Made by a program: the position numbers and the translations under genes
The notes under the pieces: generated by a model
What the model was told of the DNA's origin: nothing
The model's database searches: none
Seen by the model: the letters and a program-made list of their open reading frames with translations, nothing else
Source: Haemophilus sputorum CCUG 13788
GTDB taxonomy: Bacteria > Pseudomonadota > Gammaproteobacteria > Enterobacterales > Pasteurellaceae
Assembly (NCBI RefSeq): GCF_000238795.1
Contig: NZ_AFNK01000079.1
Coordinates: 1 to 64,000, forward strand
Length of the DNA stretch: 64,000 nucleotides
Direction: 5' to 3'
Part shown: piece by piece, positions 40,967 through 50,272 of the stretch
Position numbering within the stretch: position 1 is the stretch's first letter
Layout of the letters: each line of letters opens with the position of its first letter

Positions 40967-41840
40967 TATTATCGTGCCTTCATATAATCGTCATACCGAA
41001 ATTCCTGCATTGCTTGCCAGTTTGACTGAGCAGACTCAACAAAATTTTGAGGTAGTGATTGTTGACGATTGTTCCCAAACACCAGTCATAGTGACAGAAA
41101 ATTACGGTTTTCATGTACAAGTAATTCGTAATGCACAAAATCAAGGTGCCGCTGAGAGCCGTAATATTGGAGCACGCCATGCTCAGCATGAATGGCTACT
41201 GTTTTTAGATGATGATGATCGTTTCGCACCAGAAAAATGCGCTATGCTGATGGAGAGCATTAAGGCTAATCCTGATATCAATTTTATTTATCATCCAGCC
41301 AAGTGTGTGATGGTCAATGAAGGTTTTAGTTACGTGACCAACCCAATAGATCCTACACAGATCAATGTAGATAACATTCTATTAGCGAATAAGATCGGTG
41401 GTATGCCAATGGTTGCGATTCAAAAAGCATTCTTTTTTGAATTAGGTGGTCTTTCTACTGATTTAAAATCGTTAGAGGATTATGACTTTATGCTTAAAGT
41501 TGCCAGTTCAGCAAAATTACGAGCATTTAGACTTGATGCGCCGTTGAGCATTTGTGGGTTTCATACTAAGCGTGCAAGCGTTTCAACCAATACTTCTAAT
41601 ACAGAAAAAGCGATCGCAGTGATTCGTGAAAAATTTGTGAAAACGGAAACGCAAGCGAAAAATTTTGCGATTAACGCTTTATATATGCTGGCTTATCCAT
41701 GTGCGATGAATCTCTCACGTCAGGCAGCTAGTTATTATTTTAAAATGTTTCAATTAAGTCATAGCCCGAAACATCTCGCTATTGCTTTATTAACTTTTAT
41801 GTCGCCAAAATTGGCAATCAATATGAAAAGGTTTTTCTAA
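40959..41840 (+). CDS. Glycosyltransferase family 2
   Basis: A 293-residue GT-A fold enzyme: FSIIVPSYNRHTEIPALLASL, VVIVDDCSQTP, and the metal-binding DDDDR (LLFLDDDDRF) near residue 86. I use ATG 40959 after AAAGGAAAC, overlapping the polymerase end; an upstream in-frame start at 40857 would lie deep within the polymerase gene. Donor and acceptor sugars unknown. Confidence 0.87.
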   Translation: MFSIIVPSYNRHTEIPALLASLTEQTQQNFEVVIVDDCSQTPVIVTENYGFHVQVIRNAQNQGAAESRNIGARHAQHEWLLFLDDDDRFAPEKCAMLMESIKANPDINFIYHPAKCVMVNEGFSYVTNPIDPTQINVDNILLANKIGGMPMVAIQKAFFFELGGLSTDLKSLEDYDFMLKVASSAKLRAFRLDAPLSICGFHTKRASVSTNTSNTEKAIAVIREKFVKTETQAKNFAINALYMLAYPCAMNLSRQAASYYFKMFQLSHSPKHLAIALLTFMSPKLAINMKRFF

Positions 41841-42640
41841 TGAAATTTTCAGTATTAATGTCGTTATATATTAAAGAGGATCCTCAATTTCTCCGTGAAT
41901 GTTTTGATAGCCTTGTGGCACAGACCTATCCTGCAGATGAGATCGTTGTATTATTTGATGGGACAGTAACACCAGAACTAGAGGCAGTTGTAGAAAACTA
42001 TCAAGATAAATTACCAATCAATGCAGTTAAATTTGCGCAAAATCGAGGCTTAGGCAAAACACTCAATGATGGTTTAAATTATTGCCGAAATGAATGGGTG
42101 TTTAGAATGGATACTGACGATATTTGTGTGCCAGAGCGCTTTGAAAAACAAGTTGCGTTTATTGAAGCAAATCCAGATGTGATTATTTTTGGTGGTCAGA
42201 TCGCAGAATTTGGGCAAAGTATTCAGGATATTGTCGCTTATCGTAATGTTCCAACTGATTTGCAAAATATTCGAAAATTTGCCCGCTTGCGTTGCCCGTT
42301 TAACCATATGACAGTTGCATATCAAAAATCGAAAGTGATTGAATGTGGCGGTTATCAAGGTTTACAAGAGGATTACACGCTATGGATCAAAATGATCGCA
42401 ACAGGATTAAAAGTGGCAAACTTACCTGATATGTTGGTTTATGCGCGAGTAGGTAATGGCATGGTTGGGCGTCGCCGTGGTTGGAATCAATTCGCTTATG
42501 AATGGACGCTTTATCGTTTAAAAAATCGCTGCCATATCCATGATCCAATTTCTGGATTCCCGATCTTTTTAATGAGAGCGATTCCTCGGATTTTACCGTT
42601 AGCACTGCTAAAAAAAGTTTACCAACTGCTACGTAAATAA
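41840..42640 (+). CDS. Glycosyltransferase family 2
   Basis: A 266-residue GT2 enzyme with FSVLMSLYIKEDPQFLRECFDS, EIVVLFDGT, NRGLGKTLNDGL, and the metal-binding MDTDD near residue 92, an arrangement like AmsE-type transferases. Last gene of the glycan operon, starting on TAATG overlap. A terminator follows. Confidence 0.86.
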   Translation: MKFSVLMSLYIKEDPQFLRECFDSLVAQTYPADEIVVLFDGTVTPELEAVVENYQDKLPINAVKFAQNRGLGKTLNDGLNYCRNEWVFRMDTDDICVPERFEKQVAFIEANPDVIIFGGQIAEFGQSIQDIVAYRNVPTDLQNIRKFARLRCPFNHMTVAYQKSKVIECGGYQGLQEDYTLWIKMIATGLKVANLPDMLVYARVGNGMVGRRRGWNQFAYEWTLYRLKNRCHIHDPISGFPIFLMRAIPRILPLALLKKVYQLLRK

Positions 42641-42654
42641 AGTTAATTTTAGGC

Positions 42655-42695
42655 AAAATGGGTAGGTAAAAAGCGGTTTTTACTACCCATTTTTG
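42655..42695 (+). terminator. Glycan operon terminator
   Basis: AAAATGGGTAGGTAAAAA pairs with TTTTTACTACCCATTTT (one bulged base), with an AAGCGG-containing loop and a T-rich tail. Confidence 0.75.
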
Positions 42696-42944
42696 TTTTA
42701 TCTTTTTGAGATTCTTTCGTTTTCCCTTCTATAGTATAGTATAACACTAAAGTATTAAGTTAACCATAAAGAGGTATTCTACCTATTTTTGTTGATTTAT
42801 TTCAAAAAAAAGTCATTTTCTAGTAGAAAAAGCCCTTGCCGTTTCGTATGCTTGGAAGAGTAAAAATTTATTGTATCTTATTGATTTTAAAGTAAATAAG
42901 AAACATTCTCATCTATTGTTGTTTACATCTTGTGGGGGCATAAC
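42696..42944 (+). promoter_or_regulatory. nrfA upstream region with FNR-like site
   Basis: TTGATTTATTTCAA (42792-42805) matches nine of ten conserved bases of the FNR site TTGAT-N4-ATCAA. TATGCT at 42847-42852 could be the -10 element, placing the site near -60, where class I FNR sites lie. An anaerobic nitrite reductase is an established FNR target. No other gene is visible in this ~300-base gap. Actual binding and start site are inferred. Confidence 0.55.
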
Positions 42945-44447
42945 GTGAAACGTTTAACCAAAACTTTAGCAATGACAGCCATTGCGATGCTAGGTTGCTT
43001 TCAATCGGCGCAAGCTGAGGAAAAAGCGGCAGAATCTTTAACCGATAAAGCGCTAAAACATGAAAAATTAGGCGTAGAAATCGAATCAGCAAACCATAAA
43101 TTTGCTGAGAAATATCCACTCCAATATAACTCTTGGAAATCAACCTCTGAATCAACAGACCGTAGTAGTGCATTATCTGCAGACCCACGTTATGTAGTTC
43201 TATGGGCAGGTTATTCATTTGCTAAAGATTATAACAAACCACGTGGTCACTACTATGCAGTAACTGACGTGCGTGAAATCTTACGTACTGGCGCACCTAA
43301 AGATGAAAATGATGGCCCGCAACCAATGGCTTGTTGGACATGTAAAGGCCCAGATGTTCCTCGCTTAATCGAAGAGAAAGGCGAAGATGGCTATTTCAAT
43401 GCAAAATGGGCTAAATATGGTGCAGAAATCGCAAACTCAGTTGGTTGTGGTGACTGTCACGATACTAAATCAAAAGAATTTGAAGAAGGTAAACCAGCAT
43501 TACGCGTTGCGCGACCTCACGTTTTACGTGCGTTAGAAACTGTTGGTTGGAAATTCGAAGACCTAGATAAACATGGTAAACGTGTAGCTGTATGTGCTAA
43601 CTGTCACGTTGAATACTATTTCAAAGACAAAACACACGTAACTTTCCCATGGGATAAAGGCGTTGATGTAGATAGTATTGAAAAATACTACGATGAAATT
43701 GAATTTGCTGACTGGACTCACGCATTATCAAAAGCACCAATGTTAAAAACACAACACCCAGACTTTGAAATTTGGTCACAAGGTGTTCACGGTAAAAATG
43801 GTGTGACTTGTATCGACTGTCACATGCCGAAAGTGAAAGATAAAGACGGCAAAGTTTATACTGATCACAAAATTGGTAACCCATTCGATCAATTTGATGC
43901 AAGCTGCAAAACTTGTCACGAACAAAGCAAAGAAACACTACAAAAACGTGTAGCTGAGCACAAAAAACAAGTAAAAGATGCAATGATCAAATTAGAAGAT
44001 CAATTAGTTAAGGCGCACTTTGAAGCGAAAGCTGCTTGGGATGCTGGTGCAACTCAAGAAGAAATGCAAGATATATTAAAAGCAATTCGTCACGCTCAAT
44101 GGCGTTGGGACTACTCTGCAGCAGGTCACGGTAGCCATATGCATGCTCCAGACGTAATGTTACATGTTATTGCAACAGGTATCGATCGTGCGGCAGATGC
44201 GCGTGCTAAATTAGGCGTAGTATTAGCGAAACACGGTGTAACAACACCAGTTGCAATTCCTGATATTTCAACTCGTGAAAAAGCACAAAAAGCGATTGGT
44301 TTAGATATTCCTAAAGAACAAGCTGCAAAAGATGAATTCTTACGTACAGTTGTTCCACAATGGGAAAAACAAGCGCGTGAAAAAGGTTTATTACCTGCTG
44401 AAGAAGCGCCAAAAGAAGTTACTACACCAAAAGCAGAAGCGAAATAA
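42945..44447 (+). CDS. nrfA: Cytochrome c nitrite reductase, catalytic subunit NrfA
   Basis: Periplasmic pentaheme enzyme reducing nitrite to ammonium with formate-derived electrons. It has a signal peptide cleaved after AQA, the active-site heme motif CWTCK (Lys as axial ligand) and four CXXCH motifs (CGDCH, CANCH, CIDCH, CKTCH). I use GTG 42945 after a GGGGG ribosome site; the ATG-less extension upstream begins at a TTG. The product is 500 residues. First gene of nrfABCD. Confidence 0.95.
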   Translation: MKRLTKTLAMTAIAMLGCFQSAQAEEKAAESLTDKALKHEKLGVEIESANHKFAEKYPLQYNSWKSTSESTDRSSALSADPRYVVLWAGYSFAKDYNKPRGHYYAVTDVREILRTGAPKDENDGPQPMACWTCKGPDVPRLIEEKGEDGYFNAKWAKYGAEIANSVGCGDCHDTKSKEFEEGKPALRVARPHVLRALETVGWKFEDLDKHGKRVAVCANCHVEYYFKDKTHVTFPWDKGVDVDSIEKYYDEIEFADWTHALSKAPMLKTQHPDFEIWSQGVHGKNGVTCIDCHMPKVKDKDGKVYTDHKIGNPFDQFDASCKTCHEQSKETLQKRVAEHKKQVKDAMIKLEDQLVKAHFEAKAAWDAGATQEEMQDILKAIRHAQWRWDYSAAGHGSHMHAPDVMLHVIATGIDRAADARAKLGVVLAKHGVTTPVAIPDISTREKAQKAIGLDIPKEQAAKDEFLRTVVPQWEKQAREKGLLPAEEAPKEVTTPKAEAK

Positions 44448-44466
44448 TTAAGCTTGAGGTGACCAA

Positions 44467-45108
44467 ATGAAAAATTTAATCTCAAAAGCAGGGCGAGCAA
44501 TCGCCCTCCAAGCGGTCATTTTTGCAAGTTGTTTTGCAATCTCCACCGCACATGCGGAAATGCCACCGCTTCCACAGCAAATGTGGGAAGCAAAATCAGA
44601 CAGCCAAATTGCTGAAGATGCACGTCGTGATCCGAACAAATATTGTACGCAATGTCACGAAACAGGAAATGCAACAGGTAAACAATTTAGCCACGCGGGC
44701 AAACACTTCCAAAGTGATGCAAAAAGCCCAAATAATGGTCAGCAAGTTACTTGTGTAAGCTGTCATGGCAATATGTCTGAAAACCACCGTAAAGGGGTTA
44801 AAGATGTGATGCGTTTCAATGCAATTGGTAAAGCCAGCAATCCACAACTTGAACGTACTGTTCATGAACAAAATCAAGTTTGTGTAGGTTGTCATACAGC
44901 GGATAAATTACGCGAAAAATTCTGGGCTCATGATACACATGCAAATAAAATCGCTTGTGCAAACTGCCATGAATTACACCCGGAAAAAGAACCAATGAAA
45001 GGCATTCCTGAAAAACAACGTATCAAACTTTGTACAGATTGCCATACTAAAGTTCAAGCCAAAAAAGAAGCTGAATTAAAAGCTCAGGAAGCTAAGGAAA
45101 ATAAATAA
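44467..45108 (+). CDS. nrfB: Pentaheme cytochrome NrfB
   Basis: Periplasmic electron donor to NrfA. It has a signal peptide ending in AHA and exactly five CXXCH heme motifs (CTQCH, CVSCH, CVGCH, CANCH, CTDCH) in 213 residues. The C-terminal ~25 residues form a charged Lys/Glu/Ala tail. GAGGTGACC precedes the ATG. Its stop overlaps nrfC by one base. Confidence 0.94.
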   Translation: MKNLISKAGRAIALQAVIFASCFAISTAHAEMPPLPQQMWEAKSDSQIAEDARRDPNKYCTQCHETGNATGKQFSHAGKHFQSDAKSPNNGQQVTCVSCHGNMSENHRKGVKDVMRFNAIGKASNPQLERTVHEQNQVCVGCHTADKLREKFWAHDTHANKIACANCHELHPEKEPMKGIPEKQRIKLCTDCHTKVQAKKEAELKAQEAKENK

Positions 45109-45785
45109 TGACTTGCACCCGTAGAGACTTCGTCTCAGGGGCTGGTGCAATCGCTGTCGTAGCAAGCACTGGGCTTGCTACCTCAGTAACTCTAGCTACT
45201 GAGAAAGAAGAGAAAAAAATTCGTTATGCGATGGTTCATGATGAAACCGCCTGTATCGGTTGTACAGCTTGTATGGATGCGTGTCGCACTACTAACAATG
45301 TACCTGAAGGTGTTTCTCGCCTAGAGATTATTCGTAGCGAACCTTATGGTGAGTTCCCTAACGCAGAATATGAATTCTTCCGTCAATCTTGCCAGCACTG
45401 TACGAATGCGCCTTGTGTTTCAGTTTGTCCAACAGGTGCCTCTTTCGTAGATCCTAAAACCGGCATTGTGGATGTTCATTCTGATTTATGCGTAGGTTGT
45501 CAGTACTGTATCGCGGTTTGTCCATATCGTGTTCGTTTTATCCATCCAGAGAAAAAATCTGCAGATAAATGTAACTTCTGTCGTGATACTAATCTGGCAG
45601 CAGGTAAACAACCAGCTTGTGTAGAAGCTTGCCCAACCAAAGCATTAACTTTTGGTGATATGAATGATCCAAATAGTGATGTAGCGAAAAAAGTGCGTGA
45701 TAACCCAGTTTATCGCACGAAAGTTTCACTTGGTACGCAACCAAATCTATACCATATTCCATTCGGTAAAGGGGAGCATCGATAA
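45108..45785 (+). CDS. nrfC: 4Fe-4S protein NrfC
   Basis: A 225-residue ferredoxin-like subunit with four [4Fe-4S] cysteine groups (CIGCTACMDAC, CQHCTNAPCVSVCP, CVGCQYCIAVCP, and CNFC with CVEACP). The twin-arginine-type start TRRDFVSGAGAIA indicates export by Tat. With NrfD it carries electrons from quinol to NrfB. It overlaps nrfD by one base. Confidence 0.94.
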   Translation: MTCTRRDFVSGAGAIAVVASTGLATSVTLATEKEEKKIRYAMVHDETACIGCTACMDACRTTNNVPEGVSRLEIIRSEPYGEFPNAEYEFFRQSCQHCTNAPCVSVCPTGASFVDPKTGIVDVHSDLCVGCQYCIAVCPYRVRFIHPEKKSADKCNFCRDTNLAAGKQPACVEACPTKALTFGDMNDPNSDVAKKVRDNPVYRTKVSLGTQPNLYHIPFGKGEHR

Positions 45786-46750
45786 TGAACGAGCATATTC
45801 CATTTCAGACCCCGAATTTAGTTTGGGATAGTACGATTGCGATCTACCTTTTCTTATTAGGGATTTCATCTGGTGCTGTGCAATTAGCTATTGCTTACCG
45901 TAATAGCTTCAAGATTGAAAAGCCTAGTGAAAACTGGATGATTCGCAGTGCGGCAATTTTAGGGACAATCCCGACCCTTATCGGTTTGACCTTGTTGGTT
46001 TTCCACTTAACCAAGCCTTGGACATTCTGGAAGTTAATGTTTAACTACAATGGCACTTCTGTAATGTCTATGGGGGTAATGTTGTTCCAAGCCTATATGG
46101 CAGTGCTTGTCGTATGGATTGCGATCATGTTTAAAGATTGGTTAGCTGTGTTAATCAATCGTTATCTACCGATGTTTAAATTCATCTTACCTTGGATTGA
46201 TTTTGCTGAAAGTAAATTATTAAAACCAATTGAGTTTGTACTCTTTACCTTTGCAGCTGTGCTTGGTGCTTATACTGGTTTCTTACTTTCTGCATTAATT
46301 AGTTATCCGATGTTAAATAACCCAGTATTACCTGCGTTATTCTTGGCATCAGGTACTTCATCCGGTATTGCGGCAACTTTCTTAATGATTTTAATTGCAG
46401 GGAAATTGTCTGGTGATAGCAAAGAGGTACACTTTATCCATAAATTCGAAGTGCCAATTATGGTAACTGAATTAGGTTTATTAGTTGCTTTCTTTGTAGG
46501 TTTACACTTCGGTGGAGCAGATAAACAATTAGCCTTACATAATGCCTTAACTGGAACATGGGGCATGGTATTCTGGGTTGGTGTATTCCTTATCGGGATT
46601 TTAATTCCGTTAATTGCGAATCTCTTCGGCTCACATACCGTTAAATATAGTCCGAAATTCATTATCTTAGTATCGATTTTCGACTTAATTGGGGTATTCT
46701 GCTTACGTTTCTTCATCTTGTATGCAGGACAACTCACTATCTCTGCGTAA
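45785..46750 (+). CDS. nrfD: Quinol-oxidising membrane subunit NrfD
   Basis: A 321-residue polytopic protein of the NrfD/PsrC family with about eight membrane segments, the menaquinol-oxidising anchor of the nitrite reductase chain. It ends the nrfABCD operon. The dedicated heme-lyase genes nrfEFG are not adjacent, so maturation of the CXXCK heme must depend on genes elsewhere. Confidence 0.93.
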   Translation: MNEHIPFQTPNLVWDSTIAIYLFLLGISSGAVQLAIAYRNSFKIEKPSENWMIRSAAILGTIPTLIGLTLLVFHLTKPWTFWKLMFNYNGTSVMSMGVMLFQAYMAVLVVWIAIMFKDWLAVLINRYLPMFKFILPWIDFAESKLLKPIEFVLFTFAAVLGAYTGFLLSALISYPMLNNPVLPALFLASGTSSGIAATFLMILIAGKLSGDSKEVHFIHKFEVPIMVTELGLLVAFFVGLHFGGADKQLALHNALTGTWGMVFWVGVFLIGILIPLIANLFGSHTVKYSPKFIILVSIFDLIGVFCLRFFILYAGQLTISA

Positions 46751-46767
46751 TCCTAAATCTATTTTTC

Positions 46768-46798
46768 AAACCTCAAGGTTCTTACCTTGAGGTTTTCT
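46768..46798 (+). terminator. nrf operon terminator
   Basis: A perfect 11-bp stem (AACCTCAAGGT / ACCTTGAGGTT) with a four-base loop and a T-rich tail. Confidence 0.88.
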
Positions 46799-46896
46799 TT
46801 TTGGAAAACAGATGCTATACCAAGCGGTCTGTTTTTTTCTTTTTTTGCAAAATATTTGAAAATTTAACCGCTTGAGTTAAATAATTATTGAATAAT

Positions 46897-46914
46897 TTTG
46901 CATATTTATGCAAA
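46897..46914. promoter_or_regulatory. Putative ARG box upstream of argH
   Basis: TTTGCATATTTATGCAAA is a near-perfect 18-base palindrome close in form to the ArgR operator (TGAAT-N4-ATTCA), 62 bases ahead of the argH start. A half-site TGAATAATT lies just upstream, overlapping it. ArgR is encoded 2 kb away. The A-to-C change in each half is shared, so this may be a weaker box. Confidence 0.45.
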
Positions 46915-46975
46915 ATAAGCAGAAATCAACCGCAATGCGGTATCTCATTTAATAAGTTAATAAGGAAGCGCGTAT

Positions 46976-48352
46976 ATGGCACTTTGGGGCGGACGTTTTA
47001 CACAAGAAGCAGACCAAAAATTCAAATTTTTTAACGATTCTCTACGTTTTGATTACCGTCTAGCATTACAAGATATTGATGGTTCAATTGGTTGGGCTAA
47101 AGCAATTCAATCAGTTGGAATTCTCACTGAAAACGAATATCAAGAATTAGTTGCGGCACTTAAAGCGTTGCGCGCAGAAATTGAACCTAAAATTGAGATT
47201 ATTTTAAAAGATGATGCGGAAGATATTCATAGCTGGGTAGAGTCTAAACTCATTGAAAAAGTAGGCGATTTAGGTAAAAAATTACACACAGGCCGTAGTC
47301 GTAATGACCAAGTTGCGGTGGATATGAAAATGTGGTGTAAGGCTCAAGTGTTTGTTTTACAAGATCGTATTCGCAATTTACAAGAAAAGTTAGTTTTAAC
47401 TGCAGAGGCAAACCAAAATGCGGTAATGCCTGGTTATACGCATTTACAACGTGCTCAGCCAATTACATTTGCGCATTGGTGTATGGCCTATTTTGAAATG
47501 TTAGAACGTGATTATAGCCGTTTAAGTGATGCTTATCAGCGTATGCACACTTGTCCATTAGGATCGGGGGCTTTAGCGGGGACAGCCTATGCCATTGATC
47601 GTGATGTGTTAGCGCAAGATCTAGGTTTCCGTATTGGTACACGTAATAGTTTGGATTCAGTATCAGATCGAGATCACGTTTTAGAATTACTTTCAAGCGC
47701 TTCAATCAGCATGGTGCATTTGTCTCGTTTTGCAGAAGATTTAATTTTCTTTAACAGTGGTGAATCTGCATTCTTAGAATTATCTGATCGCGTAACCTCA
47801 GGTTCATCTTTAATGCCACAGAAGAAAAATCCAGATGCTTGCGAGCTAATTCGTGGTAAATCTGGTCGAGTATTTGGTGCGTTAACGGGGTTATTAACCA
47901 CTTTAAAAGGTTTGCCATTAGCATATAACAAAGATATGCAAGAAGACAAAGAAGGTATCTTTGATGCGATTGAAACTTGGCAGGCATGTTTAGAAATTGG
48001 TGCATTGGTGTTAGAAGATATTAGTGTGAATGTTGAGTGTACCAGAGAAGCTGCACAGCAAGGTTACTCAAATGCGACCGAGTTGGCGGATTACTTGGTA
48101 GCTAAAGGTATTCCATTCCGTGAAGCACACCATATTGTGGGTGAAACAGTCGTCTATGCGATTACACAACGTAAACCTTTAGAAGCACTTTCCGTTGCAG
48201 AATTCCAGCAATTCCATTCAGTAATTGGAGAAGATGTTTACCCAATTCTTTCATTAGAGTCTTGTTTGGAAAAACGTTGTGCGAAAGGTGGGGTAAATCC
48301 TGAACGCGTTAAAGAGGCAATTCTTGTCGCAAAAGCAATGCTTTCAGCGTAA
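46976..48352 (+). CDS. argH: Argininosuccinate lyase
   Basis: Final arginine-biosynthesis enzyme, splitting argininosuccinate to arginine and fumarate. The fumarase-superfamily signature [12 protein letters not shown] (catalytic Ser loop) is near residue 282, with [10 protein letters not shown] near residue 106 and the [10 protein letters not shown] histidine near residue 155. Its 458 residues are normal. AAGGAAG precedes the ATG. It appears monocistronic. Confidence 0.96.
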   Translation: MALWGGRFTQEADQKFKFFNDSLRFDYRLALQDIDGSIGWAKAIQSVGILTENEYQELVAALKALRAEIEPKIEIILKDDAEDIHSWVESKLIEKVGDLGKKLHTGRSRNDQVAVDMKMWCKAQVFVLQDRIRNLQEKLVLTAEANQNAVMPGYTHLQRAQPITFAHWCMAYFEMLERDYSRLSDAYQRMHTCPLGSGALAGTAYAIDRDVLAQDLGFRIGTRNSLDSVSDRDHVLELLSSASISMVHLSRFAEDLIFFNSGESAFLELSDRVTSGSSLMPQKKNPDACELIRGKSGRVFGALTGLLTTLKGLPLAYNKDMQEDKEGIFDAIETWQACLEIGALVLEDISVNVECTREAAQQGYSNATELADYLVAKGIPFREAHHIVGETVVYAITQRKPLEALSVAEFQQFHSVIGEDVYPILSLESCLEKRCAKGGVNPERVKEAILVAKAMLSA

Positions 48353-48370
48353 ATAATAATGAGATAGATA

Positions 48371-48400
48371 AGGGCAAGCATAACGCTTGCCTTTTGTTTT
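48371..48400 (+). terminator. argH terminator
   Basis: A 7-bp GC-rich stem (GGCAAGC / GCTTGCC) with a 5-base loop and a T-rich tail, between convergent argH and yfcH. Confidence 0.8.
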
Positions 48401-48418
48401 AGATAAATTGGAATGTGT

Positions 48419-49300
48419 TTAAAGAGAGAAATCATTAAGATGTGGATATTGGAACTTGAAACCCGCATCAATGAGTTTTTGTGGAATAATAGGTTGATTA
48501 TCGAGTAAAAGTTGCGCACGTTCACCAAAAGCGAGTTTAACCAAACAAGTTGGTACCGTTGCAAATGCTGGTCGATGGCATTGTTTAGCAAGCCAATCAT
48601 TGAATTGTGCATTGGTTACCGGTGTTGGCGCACTAAGATTAAATGCGCCTTGCAAATTTACATTTTCTAATAAAAAAATGACCGCTTGTAAGTAATCGCT
48701 TAGTGCAATCCATGCCCAGTGTTGTTCTCCAGAATCAATTTTCCCACCAAGTGCTAAACGGTAAATAGGGTACATTTTTTTTAATACGCCTCCTTCAACC
48801 GATAGTGGTAAGCCTGTGCGAAGTAAGCAAACTCGTGTTTCTGTATTTTGTGCTTGAAGTGCAGCAGCTTCCCATTGTTGACATAATTGGGCACTAAAAT
48901 GCGTTCCAGCAGTTGTAGATTCGTCTGCCTTTTTCAGAGTTAAAGGCAAATCTCCGTAATAACCTGTTGCAGAGCCAGAGAGAAAGGTGTGAGGCGGTTG
49001 CTCACTTTGTTGAATGAGTCGTGTTAATTGAGTAGTAAGCGTAACCCGACTTTCAATGAGGCGTGCTTTCTGTGCATTGCTCCAAGGTTTGTCAAAAATA
49101 GGTTCGCCAGCTAGGTTAATTACAGCATCAAAACCATTTAAATTAGGTAATTTTGCAAGTGAATGACAAAAAGAGACCGCTTGCGAAGGCTTTCTCTGTA
49201 TTTGGCGAGTTAAGATAGTGAGCTTATGCCCCGCATTAATGAGTTTTGTGGTCAGTCTTTGCCCGATAAAGCCTGTCCCACCTGTCATAAAAATATGCAT
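48419..49300 (-). CDS. yfcH: YfcH-like NAD(P)-dependent epimerase (TIGR01777 type)
   Basis: A 293-residue extended short-chain dehydrogenase-like protein: FMTGGTGFIGQRLT is the Rossmann motif, AVINLAGEPIF and SGSATGYYGD (Tyr of the active site) follow, and a C-terminal DUF1731-type end is seen (PIIPQKLIDAGFKFQYP). Bacterial YfcH lacks an assigned reaction. It sits directly behind argR, sharing one base, the same pairing I recall in H. influenzae. Confidence 0.86.
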   Translation of the reverse strand: MHIFMTGGTGFIGQRLTTKLINAGHKLTILTRQIQRKPSQAVSFCHSLAKLPNLNGFDAVINLAGEPIFDKPWSNAQKARLIESRVTLTTQLTRLIQQSEQPPHTFLSGSATGYYGDLPLTLKKADESTTAGTHFSAQLCQQWEAAALQAQNTETRVCLLRTGLPLSVEGGVLKKMYPIYRLALGGKIDSGEQHWAWIALSDYLQAVIFLLENVNLQGAFNLSAPTPVTNAQFNDWLAKQCHRPAFATVPTCLVKLAFGERAQLLLDNQPIIPQKLIDAGFKFQYPHLNDFSL

Positions 49301-49752
49301 TAGAGTGTCGTTTCAAAAAGTGTTGTAATACGGTTAACCAGTTCAATAATTGGAGTATGCGCAGTTGGTGTAATGAAAATAGTATCATCACCGGCAATCG
49401 TGCCTAAAATGCCTTCGCTTTTACCCACAGAATCGAGTAAGCGAGCGATCAGTTGTGCGGCACCTGGGCTAGTTTTGACAACGATTAGCAATTCATTATG
49501 ATCAATATCGGTTACCAAATTTTTTAACGGGCTAGAGGTTGCTGGCACGCCTAATTCTGCAGGTAGTTGATAGACCATCTCCATTTTTGTATTGCGTGTT
49601 CTTACCGCGCCAAATTTCGATAGCATTCTAGAAACTTTGGACTGATTGATATTTTCAAACCCCATTTCTTGCAAAGCAGCCACAATTTCGCTCTGTGAGC
49701 CAAATTTTTCTTCCTTGAGTAGGGCTTTGAATGCTTCTGATAAACTATTCAT
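49300..49752 (-). CDS. argR: Arginine repressor
   Basis: A 150-residue hexameric regulator of arginine metabolism. The N-terminal winged helix contains [19 protein letters not shown] (DNA-contact Ser-Arg), and the C-terminal oligomerisation domain carries the arginine-binding [11 protein letters not shown]. First gene of an argR-yfcH unit. Upstream there are imperfect ATGCA-type repeats that might be autoregulatory, but I do not call them. Confidence 0.95.
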   Translation of the reverse strand: MNSLSEAFKALLKEEKFGSQSEIVAALQEMGFENINQSKVSRMLSKFGAVRTRNTKMEMVYQLPAELGVPATSSPLKNLVTDIDHNELLIVVKTSPGAAQLIARLLDSVGKSEGILGTIAGDDTIFITPTAHTPIIELVNRITTLFETTL

Positions 49753-49952
49753 AAATATTCCAATAAAAGTTCAAAAATATGCACTATTCTTGCTTAACTA
49801 TGCATAAAAAGCAATAAAAAAGAAATAATATAAACTTCTACCTAAAACGGGTTGAGTCCTAGGCTCTTTTTAGCTATATTGAGCTCAAAGTACTTTAGCA
49901 AATTAGGTTTGCAAAGCAAATAATGGATTTTTTTTCTATAAGGAAGATGGAT

Positions 49953-50201
49953 ATGAAAAAACATTATATTTTTTCGCTATTAAGCGTAGCTATGTTAGCT
50001 GCATGTACCCCTCGTCACGGTGTTGAAGTTGCTAAAGCACCTGAAACTAAAACAGAGTTCCGTGCAAAATCATCAGATAAAATTCCACAAGGCGTAACAG
50101 CCATCTGCGTGGATGGTTCTTATTCTAAATCTCCTATTGAACAAGCTTGCCAAGGCAATGGTGGTGTTGTTAAAGCCTTTGTGCATTATCACGCTGATTA
50201 G
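49953..50201 (+). CDS. Small lipoprotein, DUF3761-like
   Basis: An 82-residue predicted lipoprotein with lipobox LAAC (Cys18). The mature part ends in AICVDGSYSKSPIEQACQGNGGV, a two-cysteine pattern like the DUF3761 family (CxDGtyS...aCsgnGGV), assigned from memory. I use ATG 49953, seven bases after AGGAAG; the in-frame start at 49923 would put ten residues ahead of the signal. Function unknown. It ends just before the inverted repeat upstream of nrdB. Confidence 0.75.
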   Translation: MKKHYIFSLLSVAMLAACTPRHGVEVAKAPETKTEFRAKSSDKIPQGVTAICVDGSYSKSPIEQACQGNGGVVKAFVHYHAD

Positions 50202-50225
50202 GTTATTGCTTGTCGGCAACGACTA

Positions 50226-50272
50226 TCACAATATCTTGTGTTTTTCCAATAATAAAACACAAGATATTGTTT
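50226..50272. promoter_or_regulatory. Inverted repeat: tandem NrdR-like boxes or terminator
   Basis: TCACAATATCTTGTGT (50226-50241) and ACACAAGATATTGTTT (50257-50272) each agree with about 14 of 16 bases of an idealised NrdR box (ACACAATATATTGTGT), and their centres are 31 bp apart, the spacing of known tandem NrdR sites. The two also pair as a 17-bp stem followed by Ts, so the element could instead terminate the lipoprotein gene. It lies about 150 bases before nrdB. Confidence 0.6.

Noticed and set aside
46303-46737. 144-residue minus-strand ORF within nrfD
   Set aside because: It is a shadow of NrfD transmembrane codons, Lys/Pro/Asn-rich, with no family likeness.
49753-49830. Possible ARG boxes upstream of argR
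   Set aside because: ATGCA-type repeats are present but no 18-base palindrome matches the operator well enough in this AT-rich stretch.
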